29,825 nucleotides of DNA from CAZDEK01 sp964504625 (GTDB lineage: Bacteria > Patescibacteriota > Saccharimonadia > CAILAD01 > GCA-016700035). Both the position numbers and the translations under genes were made by a program. How positions within the stretch are numbered: the first letter of the stretch is position 1; each line of letters begins with the position of its first letter. The stretch lies in NCBI GenBank assembly GCA_964504625.1, contig CAZDEK010000001.1, positions 1 through 29,825 on the forward strand, in the 5' to 3' direction. Under the pieces are notes generated by a model. The model had not been told where the DNA came from. It made no database searches and saw only the letters and a list, made by a program, of their open reading frames with translations. This document shows, one piece after another, positions 7,434 through 13,624 of this stretch.

Positions 7434-8716
7434 CAAATCCGGATCATATCGCTGAGCTTGAGAGTGGGTTAACCCTTATTCATCGCCACATGCCCGATGC
7501 TGATAGTGTGACGGTGCAGGTTTCATTTGGTGCAGGTGGACGCTATGAAGATCTTCAGACTGAATATGGCGTGTCACATTTCCTCGAACATCTGCTCTTT
7601 CAGGGTAGTGACAAGTATCCGACGGCAAAGCTGATGTCAGAGACTATCGATGGGGTAGGTGGCTACATGAATGCCTACACAACTGAGGAGATGACAAGCT
7701 ACTACATTAAGGTGCCTCAACAGCATTTCGAGCTAGCACTTGATGTGCTGTCAGATATGACTATGCACCCAGTCTTCGCGGAGGCCGAGATAGATCGTGA
7801 GCGCAAAGTCATCATTGAAGAAATGAATGTTTACCGAGATGACCCAGGTCAGCATGTATTTGACCTAGTGGGTGACTTACTGTGGCCTGAAGATGCACTG
7901 CGTACAAATGTATTAGGTACTGAAGATATCATTCGCCATATCCCACGTTCTGTCATTCAGGGCTACCATCACGCCTTGTATGCACTTGATAATGCTGTTT
8001 TGGCGATCGCCGGCAATGTAGGCTTGCCCAGAGTACTCGATGCGCTTGAGACATATTTTACGACCGGCCCCCACCATGTCGCCCGCGCCGTGGTACCGAC
8101 CAGAGGACCCGTGGCTCGTAAGCGGAGTAATGTCTTTCATAAGGAGGTGAGTCAGTCGCACCTAGTACTAGCTGGTCGTGGCGTGCCATTACGTCACCCT
8201 GATGAGCCAGCCTTGCGTGTACTGTCGACTCTTCTTGGTGGAGGTGCGAGCTCACGGCTGTTTCTTTCAGTGCGCGAGGAGCTAGGGTTAGCCTACCGCG
8301 TCTTTATGAGTGCGACTGGTTACACTGACGCTGGTAAGTGGGAGGTCTATGCTGGAGTCAGTAATGATCGAGTAGAGGAGGCTATTGAGGCAATCCACCG
8401 AGAGTTGCAATCAGTGAGAGCCCATGCAATTCGTGCCGACGAGCTTGAGCGGGTTAGGCAGCAGCTCAAGGGGCGTATCATCATGAGTCAGGAGACTAAT
8501 GGCGCCGTTGCCGATCGGCTATCGAGTGAATATTTGCTGACTGGTACCATACGGCCACTTGGCAAAGTGCTGGCTGATATCGAGACCGTGACTGAAGATG
8601 ATGTACTCTCGGTCGCTCAGCGCTACCTCGATCCCAGTGGCATGCGGCTCGCCATGATCGCGCCAGTCGATGATCGCCGGCTTGCACATATCGAACAGAT
8701 TATTTATACAAACTAA
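7430..8716 (+). CDS. M16 family zinc metallopeptidase
   Basis: A 428-aa protein of the processing-peptidase/insulinase type. It has the inverted zinc motif H-x-x-E-H at His50-His54 (SHFLEH), with the third ligand probably Glu130 (RKVIIEEMN), so it looks like a catalytically active M16B subunit. The second, inactive half (about 220-428) has the usual GGGASSRLFLSVREELGLAYRV segment, which holds the substrate-binding Arg-Glu-x-x-Leu-x-Tyr pattern. No signal peptide is visible, so a cytoplasmic role is likely. Length matches single-domain-pair M16B proteins that dimerise. It overlaps the DedA gene by 4 nt and its stop adjoins the ndk leader. Substrate unknown. Confidence 0.9.
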   Translation: MTNPDHIAELESGLTLIHRHMPDADSVTVQVSFGAGGRYEDLQTEYGVSHFLEHLLFQGSDKYPTAKLMSETIDGVGGYMNAYTTEEMTSYYIKVPQQHFELALDVLSDMTMHPVFAEAEIDRERKVIIEEMNVYRDDPGQHVFDLVGDLLWPEDALRTNVLGTEDIIRHIPRSVIQGYHHALYALDNAVLAIAGNVGLPRVLDALETYFTTGPHHVARAVVPTRGPVARKRSNVFHKEVSQSHLVLAGRGVPLRHPDEPALRVLSTLLGGGASSRLFLSVREELGLAYRVFMSATGYTDAGKWEVYAGVSNDRVEEAIEAIHRELQSVRAHAIRADELERVRQQLKGRIIMSQETNGAVADRLSSEYLLTGTIRPLGKVLADIETVTEDDVLSVAQRYLDPSGMRLAMIAPVDDRRLAHIEQIIYTN

Positions 8717-8728
8717 ATGGAGAATAAC

Positions 8729-9178
8729 ATGGAAAAGTGCCTGATTCTGGTTAAGCCTGATGGATTACAGCGTGGATTAGTCGGAGAAATTATTTCGCGA
8801 TTTGAGCATAAAGGCTTGAAGATTGTTGGTCTGAAAATGACCAATGTTGAGGATGCGTTACTCGAGCAGCATTACGCGCACCTTGTAGATAAGCCATTTT
8901 TCGCAGAAATAAAGCAATTTATGAAAAGTGCTCCACTCGTAGCAGTGGCGCTGTCCGGTCCCGAGGGTAGCGTGGCGGCGATACGCACCCTGGTTGGGCC
9001 AACGAAGGGTCAAGAAGCGCCAGCTGGCACCATACGGGGAGATTTTGGCCTATCTGGATCAATCAATATCGTCCACGCTTCTGATTCGCCGGAGAATGGA
9101 GGGCTAGAAGTCGGTCGCTTTTTCCATCGCGATGAACTGTTTAGCTATGACCGCACGCTTGACCAGCATTGTTACTAG
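8729..9178 (+). CDS. ndk: nucleoside diphosphate kinase
   Basis: A 149-aa cytoplasmic enzyme that transfers the gamma phosphate of ATP to NDPs through a phosphohistidine. The N-terminus MEKCLILVKPDGLQRGLVGE is the family hallmark. Further signatures are RTLVGPTKGQEAPAGTIRGDFG and NIVHASDSPENGGLEVGRFF, in which His116 is the phosphorylated residue; the usual HGSD reads HASD here. An in-frame ATG at 8717 directly follows the M16 stop, but 8729 is preferred: it matches the family start and has GGAG about 6 nt upstream. The C-terminal LDQHCY extension is slightly longer than usual. It is the last gene of the DedA-M16-ndk run. Confidence 0.95.
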   Translation: MEKCLILVKPDGLQRGLVGEIISRFEHKGLKIVGLKMTNVEDALLEQHYAHLVDKPFFAEIKQFMKSAPLVAVALSGPEGSVAAIRTLVGPTKGQEAPAGTIRGDFGLSGSINIVHASDSPENGGLEVGRFFHRDELFSYDRTLDQHCY

Positions 9179-9197
9179 CCAGTGATGTGCTGGCTAG
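9175..9197 (+). terminator. hairpin at the ndk 3' end (weak)
   Basis: CTAGCCAG (9175-9182) and CTGGCTAG (9190-9197) form a perfect 8-bp stem with a 7-nt loop, starting within the ndk stop codon. No T-run follows, so it is either a weak terminator or an RNA-stability hairpin. It could serve either strand, since tRNA-Arg converges from the right. Confidence 0.35.
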
Positions 9198-9230
9198 CTA
9201 GGGCTGACGTTAACTCATCATTATTGTAGT

Positions 9231-9306
9231 TGGTACCCCCGGAGAGAATCGAACTCCCGACGCCCTCCTTAGGACGGAGGCGCTCTATCCACTGAGCTAC
9301 GGGGGC
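9231..9306 (-). tRNA. tRNA-Arg (CCT)
   Basis: A full cloverleaf on the minus strand with encoded CCA (9231-9233). The acceptor GCCCCCG pairs with CGGGGGT (terminal G-U). The D arm is GCTC/GAGC. The anticodon stem CCTCC/GGAGG encloses loop GTCCTAA, with anticodon CCT reading AGG. The T arm has GTTCGATT. Discriminator is A. Confidence 0.95.
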
Positions 9307-9317
9307 AGAGTGTCTCT

Positions 9318-9323
9318 ATTATA
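9318..9323 (-). promoter_or_regulatory. -10 of tRNA-Arg
   Basis: On the minus strand a consensus TATAAT is preceded by TGG (extended -10). The predicted start is about 5 nt before the mature tRNA 5' end at 9306. Confidence 0.6.
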
Positions 9324-9356
9324 CCAAGCTCCTGTGCAGCCAAAAGCGCAAGCACC

Positions 9357-9386
9357 TTGCTTGTTATCAGATGAGAAGCGTATAAT
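9357..9386 (+). promoter_or_regulatory. promoter of the 126-aa unknown gene
   Basis: TTGCTT (9357-9362), an 18-bp spacer, TATAAT (9381-9386). The transcript would have a leader of about 40 nt. That leader includes CTCTT-CTGA-AAGAG, a small hairpin abutting the strong ribosome binding site GAGGTGAT (9421-9428). Confidence 0.55.
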
Positions 9387-9433
9387 ACCGGCTGTTCTCA
9401 ATGTACCTTCTCTTCTGAAAGAGGTGATGCCGT

Positions 9434-9814
9434 GTGGCTACGCGCGACACCATCATCAACATCGTCGACCGCAAGACTGGTCATACAGCCCGTATCCGTG
9501 TACCGAGTGCTACGCTCGAACGTGCACTCAGCGAGGACTACGACCCACGCACTGCGTTGCCGAGCCCTGCAGTGCGTGGTGCTCGAGATCACATCTGTAT
9601 TCAGGCGAAGGAAGCGCTTGCTAAGAAGGGCCGATTGCAGCGCTACGTTGCCTGGGCAGACATCGTCGACTCGGTTCTTGTGTCTGACCGTATTACCCCG
9701 CGTGGCATGAAGCCGACTTCGGCGCCTGCTGCAGCGGGCGCAGAAGTTACCGATGAGCCCAAGCAGGGTTTTGGCCAGATGCGGCTATTCGATGCAGCTC
9801 AAGCCCTCTTCTGA
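9434..9814 (+). CDS. conserved-looking protein of unknown function, 126 aa
   Basis: I do not recognise this family. The start is GTG at 9434, supported by an excellent Shine-Dalgarno (GAGGTGAT, 5 nt spacing) and a consensus TATAAT promoter, so expression is probably strong. The protein is soluble: residues 1-30 (TIINIVDRKTGHTARIRVPS) look like a beta-hairpin, 30-75 are mixed, about 60-95 form charged helices (AKEALAKKGRLQRYVAWADIVDSVLV). A low-complexity Ala/Pro linker follows, and a conserved-looking tail (GFGQMRLFDAAQALF) that could be a short binding peptide. No cysteines beyond one, no membrane segment. It is a monocistronic unit with a stable hairpin after it. Codon use looks like the neighbours. 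Confidence 0.7.
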   Translation: MATRDTIINIVDRKTGHTARIRVPSATLERALSEDYDPRTALPSPAVRGARDHICIQAKEALAKKGRLQRYVAWADIVDSVLVSDRITPRGMKPTSAPAAAGAEVTDEPKQGFGQMRLFDAAQALF

Positions 9815-9826
9815 AGCTTGAGCCAC

Positions 9827-9866
9827 CGCCCGTCTCTCTCAATGGCGAGAGGAACGGGCGTTCTCA
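9827..9866 (+). terminator. hairpin terminator after the unknown gene
   Basis: CGCCCGT (9827-9833) pairs with ACGGGCG (9854-9860), and the stem continues through TCTCTC/GAGA-GA with one-base bulges around loop AATGGC. TTCTCATTTC follows. The T-run is weak, but the stem of about 13 bp is strong. Confidence 0.6.
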
Positions 9867-9889
9867 TTTCGGCTTCTTTGCGCTAAGAT
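9861..9889 (+). promoter_or_regulatory. promoter of PH-domain/parvulin operon (leaderless)
   Basis: TTCTCA (9861-9866), a 17-bp spacer, TAAGAT (9884-9889). The hexamer ends 6 nt before the ATG at 9896, and there is no Shine-Dalgarno. The -35 TTCTCA is the same as at the pilin operon. Confidence 0.5.
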
Positions 9890-9895
9890 ACGGCT

Positions 9896-10465
9896 ATGCA
9901 TAAGCGTGACCGATCCCATAGTCGTGATCATGACACTGATGCCCGTGAGCCAGAACTCCTTTTTGTTGAGCGGCAGTTTCCCGTAGTGCTGCGCTGGCCT
10001 CTTATCTGGGGGTTGGTGATAATTCTTGTTGGCATGGTGCCTTGGTCGATCTCTACGGCGAATGCATATTCATGGCAGCCAGTAGCTGTAAACTGGATGG
10101 CAATTGCCGGCCTCGTGCTACTTGTATACTGGGCTTATCATTTTTCGAGCTGGTGGTTTACGGTGCTGATCCTGACGGATCAAGATATTACTTACATTAA
10201 GCAAAAAGGATTCTTTCACAGGAAAGTTTCAAGCTTAACGCTCAATAATATACAGAGCGTTAATTATCATATTCCTGGTTTTCAGGGAGCATTATTTAAA
10301 TTCGGTAATCTCGATATTGAGACTTTATCTGGTAGTGGCCACTTTAAGCTGAAAACGTTTTTTAAGCCCGAGCGTCTCCAAGCCGAAATCCTTGATGCGG
10401 TCGAAAACTATGGTTCGACGGATGATGATGAGATAGTGTATGATAGCTCGGAAGAACAGCAGTAG
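9896..10465 (+). CDS. membrane protein with bacterial PH-like domain
   Basis: 189 aa. A charged His/Asp/Arg N-terminus (1-30) precedes two transmembrane helices (about 37-57 and 66-87). A domain of about 80 residues follows with LTDQDITYIKQKGFFHRKVSSLTLNNIQSVNYHIPGFQGALFKFGNLDIET. The L-T-x-x-x-I-x-x-x-x-G-x-x-x-x-x-x-x-x-I-x-x-I-x-x-V pattern and G-x-x-G-N-x-x-I-x-x are those of bPH_2 (YdbS/YdbT-like) proteins. The tail is acidic and disordered (DDDEIVYDSSEEQQ). Function in the family is poorly known; membrane-stress roles have been suggested. A gene for a membrane-anchored parvulin follows 19 nt downstream, so the two are probably one operon dealing with envelope or secreted-protein quality (inference). 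Confidence 0.82.
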   Translation: MHKRDRSHSRDHDTDAREPELLFVERQFPVVLRWPLIWGLVIILVGMVPWSISTANAYSWQPVAVNWMAIAGLVLLVYWAYHFSSWWFTVLILTDQDITYIKQKGFFHRKVSSLTLNNIQSVNYHIPGFQGALFKFGNLDIETLSGSGHFKLKTFFKPERLQAEILDAVENYGSTDDDEIVYDSSEEQQ

Positions 10466-10484
10466 GTGAGGTAAAAGGAGTAGT

Positions 10485-11588
10485 ATGGCTGATACTGACA
10501 AAAGCTCAAAACGACCGGCAAAAGGGAAGAAAAGCACTCAATCGGCTGAGCGCGCCAAAGTAAAATCGATTGCCGAGAAGGCCCCTAAGAAATCAGACAA
10601 TGCTGCGAAGTCGGAAGTGGCTAAGCCAGAAGCGAAAAAGTCAGCGGGCTTGCAGGATAAGCTGAAAAAAGTAGGTGTTAAAACCGAGCCGAATCATAAG
10701 CTGATCCTCATTTCTGGCATCTCGGCACTTGCAGCTCTCATACTGACACTGATTGTTTTTGGAGTCCTGATCTATAAGTATAAGAGCGACTCACGTCCAG
10801 TGAAAATTATGTCTTCGATCGTGCCATATCCCGTGCTGAGTGTGAATGGCAATCCGTTGTGGAATACGGCTACATATAGTGAATATCTCTTCGAGCTCAA
10901 TAGTATCAAGAAGTTTTACAGTTCACAGCAGCAAGATTTGAATAGCGATGACGGGAAGAAGCGTCTGGCCGAGCTCAAGCAAGAGCTCTTGAAGCAGCTT
11001 GAGGATAATCAAATCATAAAGCAGGAAGCTGCCAAAGAGCGGATTACTGTTACGCAGAAAGAAGTCGACGAAGAATATAATAAGTTGGTCGAAAACGCCG
11101 GCGGCCCAGATAAGGTTAAAGAAACGCTCAATAATCTGTATGGCTGGACGGTCCCACAGTTTAAAGAGAAGGTTCGGTTCAGTCTTATCCAGAAGAAGCT
11201 GGCTGACAAGATCAGTAATGATCCGGCACGCAATGGCGCTGCTAAGCAAAAAGCCGATGACCTTCTCAACCAAATTAAGGGCGGTGCGGACTTTGCTGAG
11301 CTCGCGAAGAAGAACAGTGAGGATAGCTCAGCAGCTAATGGTGGCGATCTAGGCTTCATTGAAAAGGGTCAGACGGTCCCTGAGTTTGAAGATGCCGCTT
11401 TCAAGCTCGAGCCAGGGCAGGTGAGCGGGGTGGTGAAGACGCAGTTCGGCTATCACATCATCAAGGCTACGGAAAAGAAAGATGATAAGGTGCGCGTGTC
11501 TCATATCCTCATTAAGGGTGTGGATCTCGAGAGTTGGCTGCAGCAGCAGCGTGACAAAGCCAAGATATCAGTGTACTTTAAACCATAA
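10485..11588 (+). CDS. membrane-anchored peptidyl-prolyl isomerase (parvulin, PrsA/PpiC type)
   Basis: 367 aa, with a good AAGGAG ribosome binding site. Residues 1-70 are a Lys/Ala-rich cytoplasmic segment; one transmembrane helix at about 73-97 leaves the rest outside. About 115-235 is a SurA/PrsA-like helical chaperone region (coiled, Lys/Glu/Gln-rich). The parvulin core follows: GGADFAELAKKNSEDS, GGDLGFI, PEFEDAAFKLEPGQVSGVV, FGYHIIK. Oddly, the strand that normally opens a parvulin domain (R-x-S-H-I-L-I) is absent before this core and instead lies after it (KVRVSHILIKG), so the fold looks circularly permuted or followed by a truncated second repeat. It would fold exported proteins such as pilins. 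It is second in operon after the PH-domain gene. Confidence 0.88.
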   Translation: MADTDKSSKRPAKGKKSTQSAERAKVKSIAEKAPKKSDNAAKSEVAKPEAKKSAGLQDKLKKVGVKTEPNHKLILISGISALAALILTLIVFGVLIYKYKSDSRPVKIMSSIVPYPVLSVNGNPLWNTATYSEYLFELNSIKKFYSSQQQDLNSDDGKKRLAELKQELLKQLEDNQIIKQEAAKERITVTQKEVDEEYNKLVENAGGPDKVKETLNNLYGWTVPQFKEKVRFSLIQKKLADKISNDPARNGAAKQKADDLLNQIKGGADFAELAKKNSEDSSAANGGDLGFIEKGQTVPEFEDAAFKLEPGQVSGVVKTQFGYHIIKATEKKDDKVRVSHILIKGVDLESWLQQQRDKAKISVYFKP

Positions 11589-11608
11589 GCAAGTAGTGGA
11601 GGGTAGGC

Positions 11609-11752
11609 GTGGATACGTCACCACAATCGGCAGAGGGAAATAGTAGCATACCTCAGCCATCTGGCGTGACGGACAATCCTGCTGTTGAGGCAACACCCCA
11701 GGGAGCACTCAGTGGGCACACTGTGGATTCGGGCCCAGTATATCGCAGCTAG
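11609..11752 (+). CDS. possible 47-aa hydrophilic small protein, or decayed gene start
   Basis: GTG at 11609 has a good upstream GGAGGG (about 5-6 nt spacing) and lies 20 nt after the parvulin stop. It opens a 47-codon frame rich in Ser, Pro, Gly, Thr and acidic residues (MDTSPQSAEGNSS...), ending TAG at 11750-11752. The composition is that of a disordered N-terminal tail rather than a finished protein. Beyond the stop, the other two frames stay open briefly: one encodes ...YIAASKAELHELYAASNF... to a TAA, and another has an ATG at 11776 giving 28 codons to 11862. One or two frameshifts in an old membrane or exported protein gene could explain this. The rest of the 326-base gap (11589-11914) holds only the next promoter. 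Not recognised. Confidence 0.4.
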   Translation: MDTSPQSAEGNSSIPQPSGVTDNPAVEATPQGALSGHTVDSGPVYRS

Positions 11753-11889
11753 CAAGGCGGAATTACACGAGCTTTATGCTGCAAGCAACTTTAGAAAATA
11801 AGCAAGACAAACAAATTAAGTCAGGTACTTCTGATACGTACGAAATAGTGAATAAGCAGTAAGCCTGCACTTAGTGTAAGGACTGTATG

Positions 11890-11916
11890 ATACACTCTTT
11901 ACAGAGAAGAGTGTAT
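11890..11916 (+). promoter_or_regulatory. palindromic operator/hairpin over the regulator's -10 and start codon
   Basis: A perfect inverted repeat with 10-bp arms: ATACACTCTT (11890-11899) and AAGAGTGTAT (11907-11916), loop TACAGAG. The left arm contains the extended -10 TGA-TACACT (hexamer 11891-11896); the right arm covers the first two bases of the ATG at 11915. It could be an autoregulatory operator for the wHTH protein encoded next, or an RNA hairpin that hides its start codon. Confidence 0.6.
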
Positions 11917-12667
11917 GGATCCCTTTAACCCACAGCATTTTTTACAAGATTTCGGCTTCGGCGAGTCAGAAGCAGAGGTGTATTTAGCGGTCCTAGGTGG
12001 AGCTCAATCACCCCGTGAGGTTATCATGATGACTGGGCGCAGTCGCCCCACCGTGTATCAGTCCCTAGCCGGTCTCGCCGAAAAGGGACTCATAGAAGAA
12101 GTGGGATCTGGCGAATCTCTGAGATATCAAGCAGCTAGCTTGGATAGCTTATCGGTGATGCTGAGTGAGCGTGAGGCAAAACTTGCTCATCTCCAAGGTG
12201 CATTACACGAGTTTACGAGACGGTTCGCAGCACCTACGACATTTGATCGACGACCCAATGTTACCGTATTAGAGGGGAATGCAGCAGTGCGCCGAGCCGT
12301 TGCGGAGAGTCTCTACAGCCACGGTCGTGAAGTTTTGATTTTACTGCCTCGCGAAACATATCTAGAGCGATTAGGCGCTGGCTATTTAGAGCAATATTTT
12401 GATTTAGTGAATAGTTTAGGGCTACGTGGAGAAATCTTGATAGCCCCTGGCGTACTCGATCGCATTGGTGAGCTCAAAGGTGTTTTGCAGCAGTATACTC
12501 TCAATCGTGCACTAGCAGATCGCATGACTACGAGCTTCATTATCTATGATGATGTTGTGCTGAACATCACGAATCTACCAGGAGGATATGGCTGGAAGGT
12601 AGTTTCTCGTGAGGTAGCCGACTCCAGCCGTGCCCTTCTAATGGCGGCAATAGTCGCAAGAGATTAA
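11915..12667 (+). CDS. TrmB-like winged-helix transcriptional regulator
   Basis: A 250-aa cytoplasmic DNA-binding protein. Residues 5-75 match the TrmB N-terminal winged helix: LQDFGFGESEAEVYLAVLGGAQSPREVIMMTGRSRPTVYQSLAGLAEKGLIEEV, with the recognition helix around SRPTVYQSLAGLAEKG. A coiled helix (80-105) follows, and then a C-terminal domain (about 115-245) resembling the PLD-like effector domain of TrmB proteins (VTVLEGNAAVRRAVAESLYSHGREVLILL). TrmB family members sense sugars or other small ligands. The perfect palindrome over its own promoter suggests autoregulation. It stands alone: a tRNA gene converges downstream, so targets are not indicated by neighbours. No Shine-Dalgarno of note is present. 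Family assignment fairly firm; ligand unknown. Confidence 0.82.
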   Translation: MDPFNPQHFLQDFGFGESEAEVYLAVLGGAQSPREVIMMTGRSRPTVYQSLAGLAEKGLIEEVGSGESLRYQAASLDSLSVMLSEREAKLAHLQGALHEFTRRFAAPTTFDRRPNVTVLEGNAAVRRAVAESLYSHGREVLILLPRETYLERLGAGYLEQYFDLVNSLGLRGEILIAPGVLDRIGELKGVLQQYTLNRALADRMTTSFIIYDDVVLNITNLPGGYGWKVVSREVADSSRALLMAAIVARD

Positions 12668-12675
12668 ACCTGAAA

Positions 12676-12703
12676 TAAAAACTACCATCTATGGGACGGT
12701 AGT
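12676..12703 (-). terminator. terminator of tRNA-Asp
   Basis: Read on the minus strand, ACTACC and GGTAGT (plus strand 12681-12686 and 12698-12703) form a stem extended by two inner pairs, followed by TTTTTATTT. The T-run lies only on the minus-strand side, so it serves the tRNA, though it also marks the end of the regulator gene. Confidence 0.65.
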
Positions 12704-12715
12704 CACAATAATTGC

Positions 12716-12792
12716 TGGCGGGCCCGACCGGATTCGAACCGGCGATCTCCTCCGTGACAGGGAGGCATGTTAGGCCTCTACACCACGGGCCC
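12716..12792 (-). tRNA. tRNA-Asp (GTC)
   Basis: A minus-strand cloverleaf with encoded CCA (12716-12718). The acceptor GGGCCCG pairs with CGGGCCC, and the discriminator is G, the usual Asp identity base. The anticodon stem CCTCC/GGAGG encloses CTGTCAC, anticodon GTC. T loop GGTTCGAATCC. Confidence 0.95.
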
Positions 12793-12813
12793 GCGTAGTG
12801 AAGTAACTTGGCT

Positions 12814-12842
12814 ATTTTAGCATTAAGTCATCGATGAGACAA
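12814..12842 (-). promoter_or_regulatory. promoter of tRNA-Asp
   Basis: Minus strand: TTGTCT (12837-12842), 17-bp spacer, extended -10 TGC-TAAAAT (12814-12819). It is the same -10 as at tRNA-Gly. The predicted start is about 15 nt before the mature tRNA. Confidence 0.6.
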
Positions 12843-12861
12843 TAAGTCGATAGTAGGAGCG

Positions 12862-12963
12862 CATACAATTTGTATGACTCTGAATACAAAAAATACTTGG
12901 AATAGTACAATCCCAAATAGCGACTACTAAATGTATTCAGAATGATGTTCACAAATAGTAGTC
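12862..12963. repeat. interlaced inverted repeats between divergent tRNA genes
   Basis: This non-coding spacer holds three inverted repeats. One is a compact palindrome, CATACAA-T-TTGTATG (12862-12876). A 10-bp pair is TCTGAATACA (12879-12888) with TGTATTCAGA (12932-12941). An 8-bp pair is GACTACTA (12922-12929) with TAGTAGTC (12956-12963). The last two are interlaced (A-B-A'-B'), the order of an H-type pseudoknot if transcribed. No open frame or known element is seen here. Confidence 0.45.
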
Positions 12964-13002
12964 AGCGGTCAGAATATAGCTAGAACACGGCCTGTTATTA
13001 GG

Positions 13003-13031
13003 TTGAGGGGCGCAAGAGCCTATGCTAAAAT
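13003..13031 (+). promoter_or_regulatory. promoter of tRNA-Gly/tRNA-Thr
   Basis: TTGAGG (13003-13008), 17-bp spacer, extended -10 TGC-TAAAAT (13026-13031). The start is about 10 nt before tRNA-Gly. Confidence 0.6.
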
Positions 13032-13048
13032 TTGTCGGTAGGGTACAA

Positions 13049-13122
13049 GCGGGTATCGTTTAATGGCAGGATGCGACCTTCCCAAGGTTGAGATACGGGT
13101 TCGATTCCCGTTACCCGCTCCA
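13049..13122 (+). tRNA. tRNA-Gly (CCC)
   Basis: Acceptor GCGGGTA/TACCCGC, discriminator T, encoded CCA. Anticodon stem CGACC/GGTTG around loop TTCCCAA, anticodon CCC. T arm CGGGTTCGATTCCCG. It is 3 nt upstream of tRNA-Thr, so both are cotranscribed. Confidence 0.95.
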
Positions 13123-13125
13123 AAT

Positions 13126-13202
13126 GCCGATGTAGCTCAGTTGGCCAGAGCAATGCTTTCGTAAAGCAGAGGTCGGCGGTTCGAATCCGCCCATCGGCTC
13201 CA
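13126..13202 (+). tRNA. tRNA-Thr (CGT)
   Basis: Acceptor GCCGATG/CATCGGC, discriminator T (U in RNA), encoded CCA. Anticodon loop TTCGTAA, anticodon CGT reading ACG. T arm GGCGGTTCGAATCCGCC. Its 3' end UCCA is exactly complementary to the UGGA of the T-box leader upstream of thrS in this window. Confidence 0.95.
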
Positions 13203-13227
13203 GTACTTACGCATCCACTTTTCCTGG

Positions 13228-13233
13228 TATACT
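13228..13233 (+). promoter_or_regulatory. -10 of the glycan operon
   Basis: Extended -10 TGG-TATACT, 10 nt before the ATG at 13244, giving a leader of about 3-4 nt. A GAAGGGG stretch is too close to the ATG to act as a normal Shine-Dalgarno. It lies 25 bp after tRNA-Thr. Confidence 0.5.
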
Positions 13234-13243
13234 GAAGGGGATT

Positions 13244-13624
13244 ATGGCCCCGTCTCGAGTACGCTCATCCCGCCGATCTGGACTTTGGCAAAACAACTGG
13301 TTAATAAGCCTAGTAGTTCTCATTATGCTTATTAATCTCGCATTAACAGTATTTATGGTTTTTTCAGTGAGGCCAGTGATGAAATCGGTACCCATTAGGT
13401 ATACCAGCCTGACAAATTTTGATGTGCTAGGCTCTTGGCTTATGCTGTATAGTTTACCGGTGATGAGCTGGTTGATTACCGGTGTGAATGTATACCTAGC
13501 TGGAGGTGTGTATCAGCGCAGTCGTATTACTAGCGTTGTGCTCATTGTGGCAAGCCTAGTATTTACATTGTTGGCAGCACAAACGGCAATATTCTTTATT
13601 GGAGTAGGTTATGGCCCGCGTTAA
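13244..13624 (+). CDS. small membrane protein of unknown function, 126 aa
   Basis: Not recognised as a named family. The N-terminus is basic (MAPSRVRSSRRSGLWQNN), followed by three hydrophobic segments at about 20-42, 62-82 and 95-118; the positive-inside rule puts the N-terminus in the cytoplasm. It overlaps the following GT2 gene by 14 nt and shares its transcript with the WecA-like gene, so it is probably an accessory membrane subunit for glycan synthesis or export (inference from context only). The start agrees with the -10 hexamer 10 nt upstream. Confidence 0.7.
   Translation: MAPSRVRSSRRSGLWQNNWLISLVVLIMLINLALTVFMVFSVRPVMKSVPIRYTSLTNFDVLGSWLMLYSLPVMSWLITGVNVYLAGGVYQRSRITSVVLIVASLVFTLLAAQTAIFFIGVGYGPR

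Noticed and set aside
9310..9710. Plus-strand frames of 104 and 92 aa around the 9434 gene
   Set aside because: They overlap the 9434 gene in other frames, lack ribosome sites, and are rich in Cys/Arg/His as shadow frames are.
10923..11359. Two 116-aa minus-strand hydrophobic frames inside the parvulin gene
   Set aside because: Antisense to Lys/Glu-rich coding sequence, which always yields Leu/Phe-rich shadow frames.
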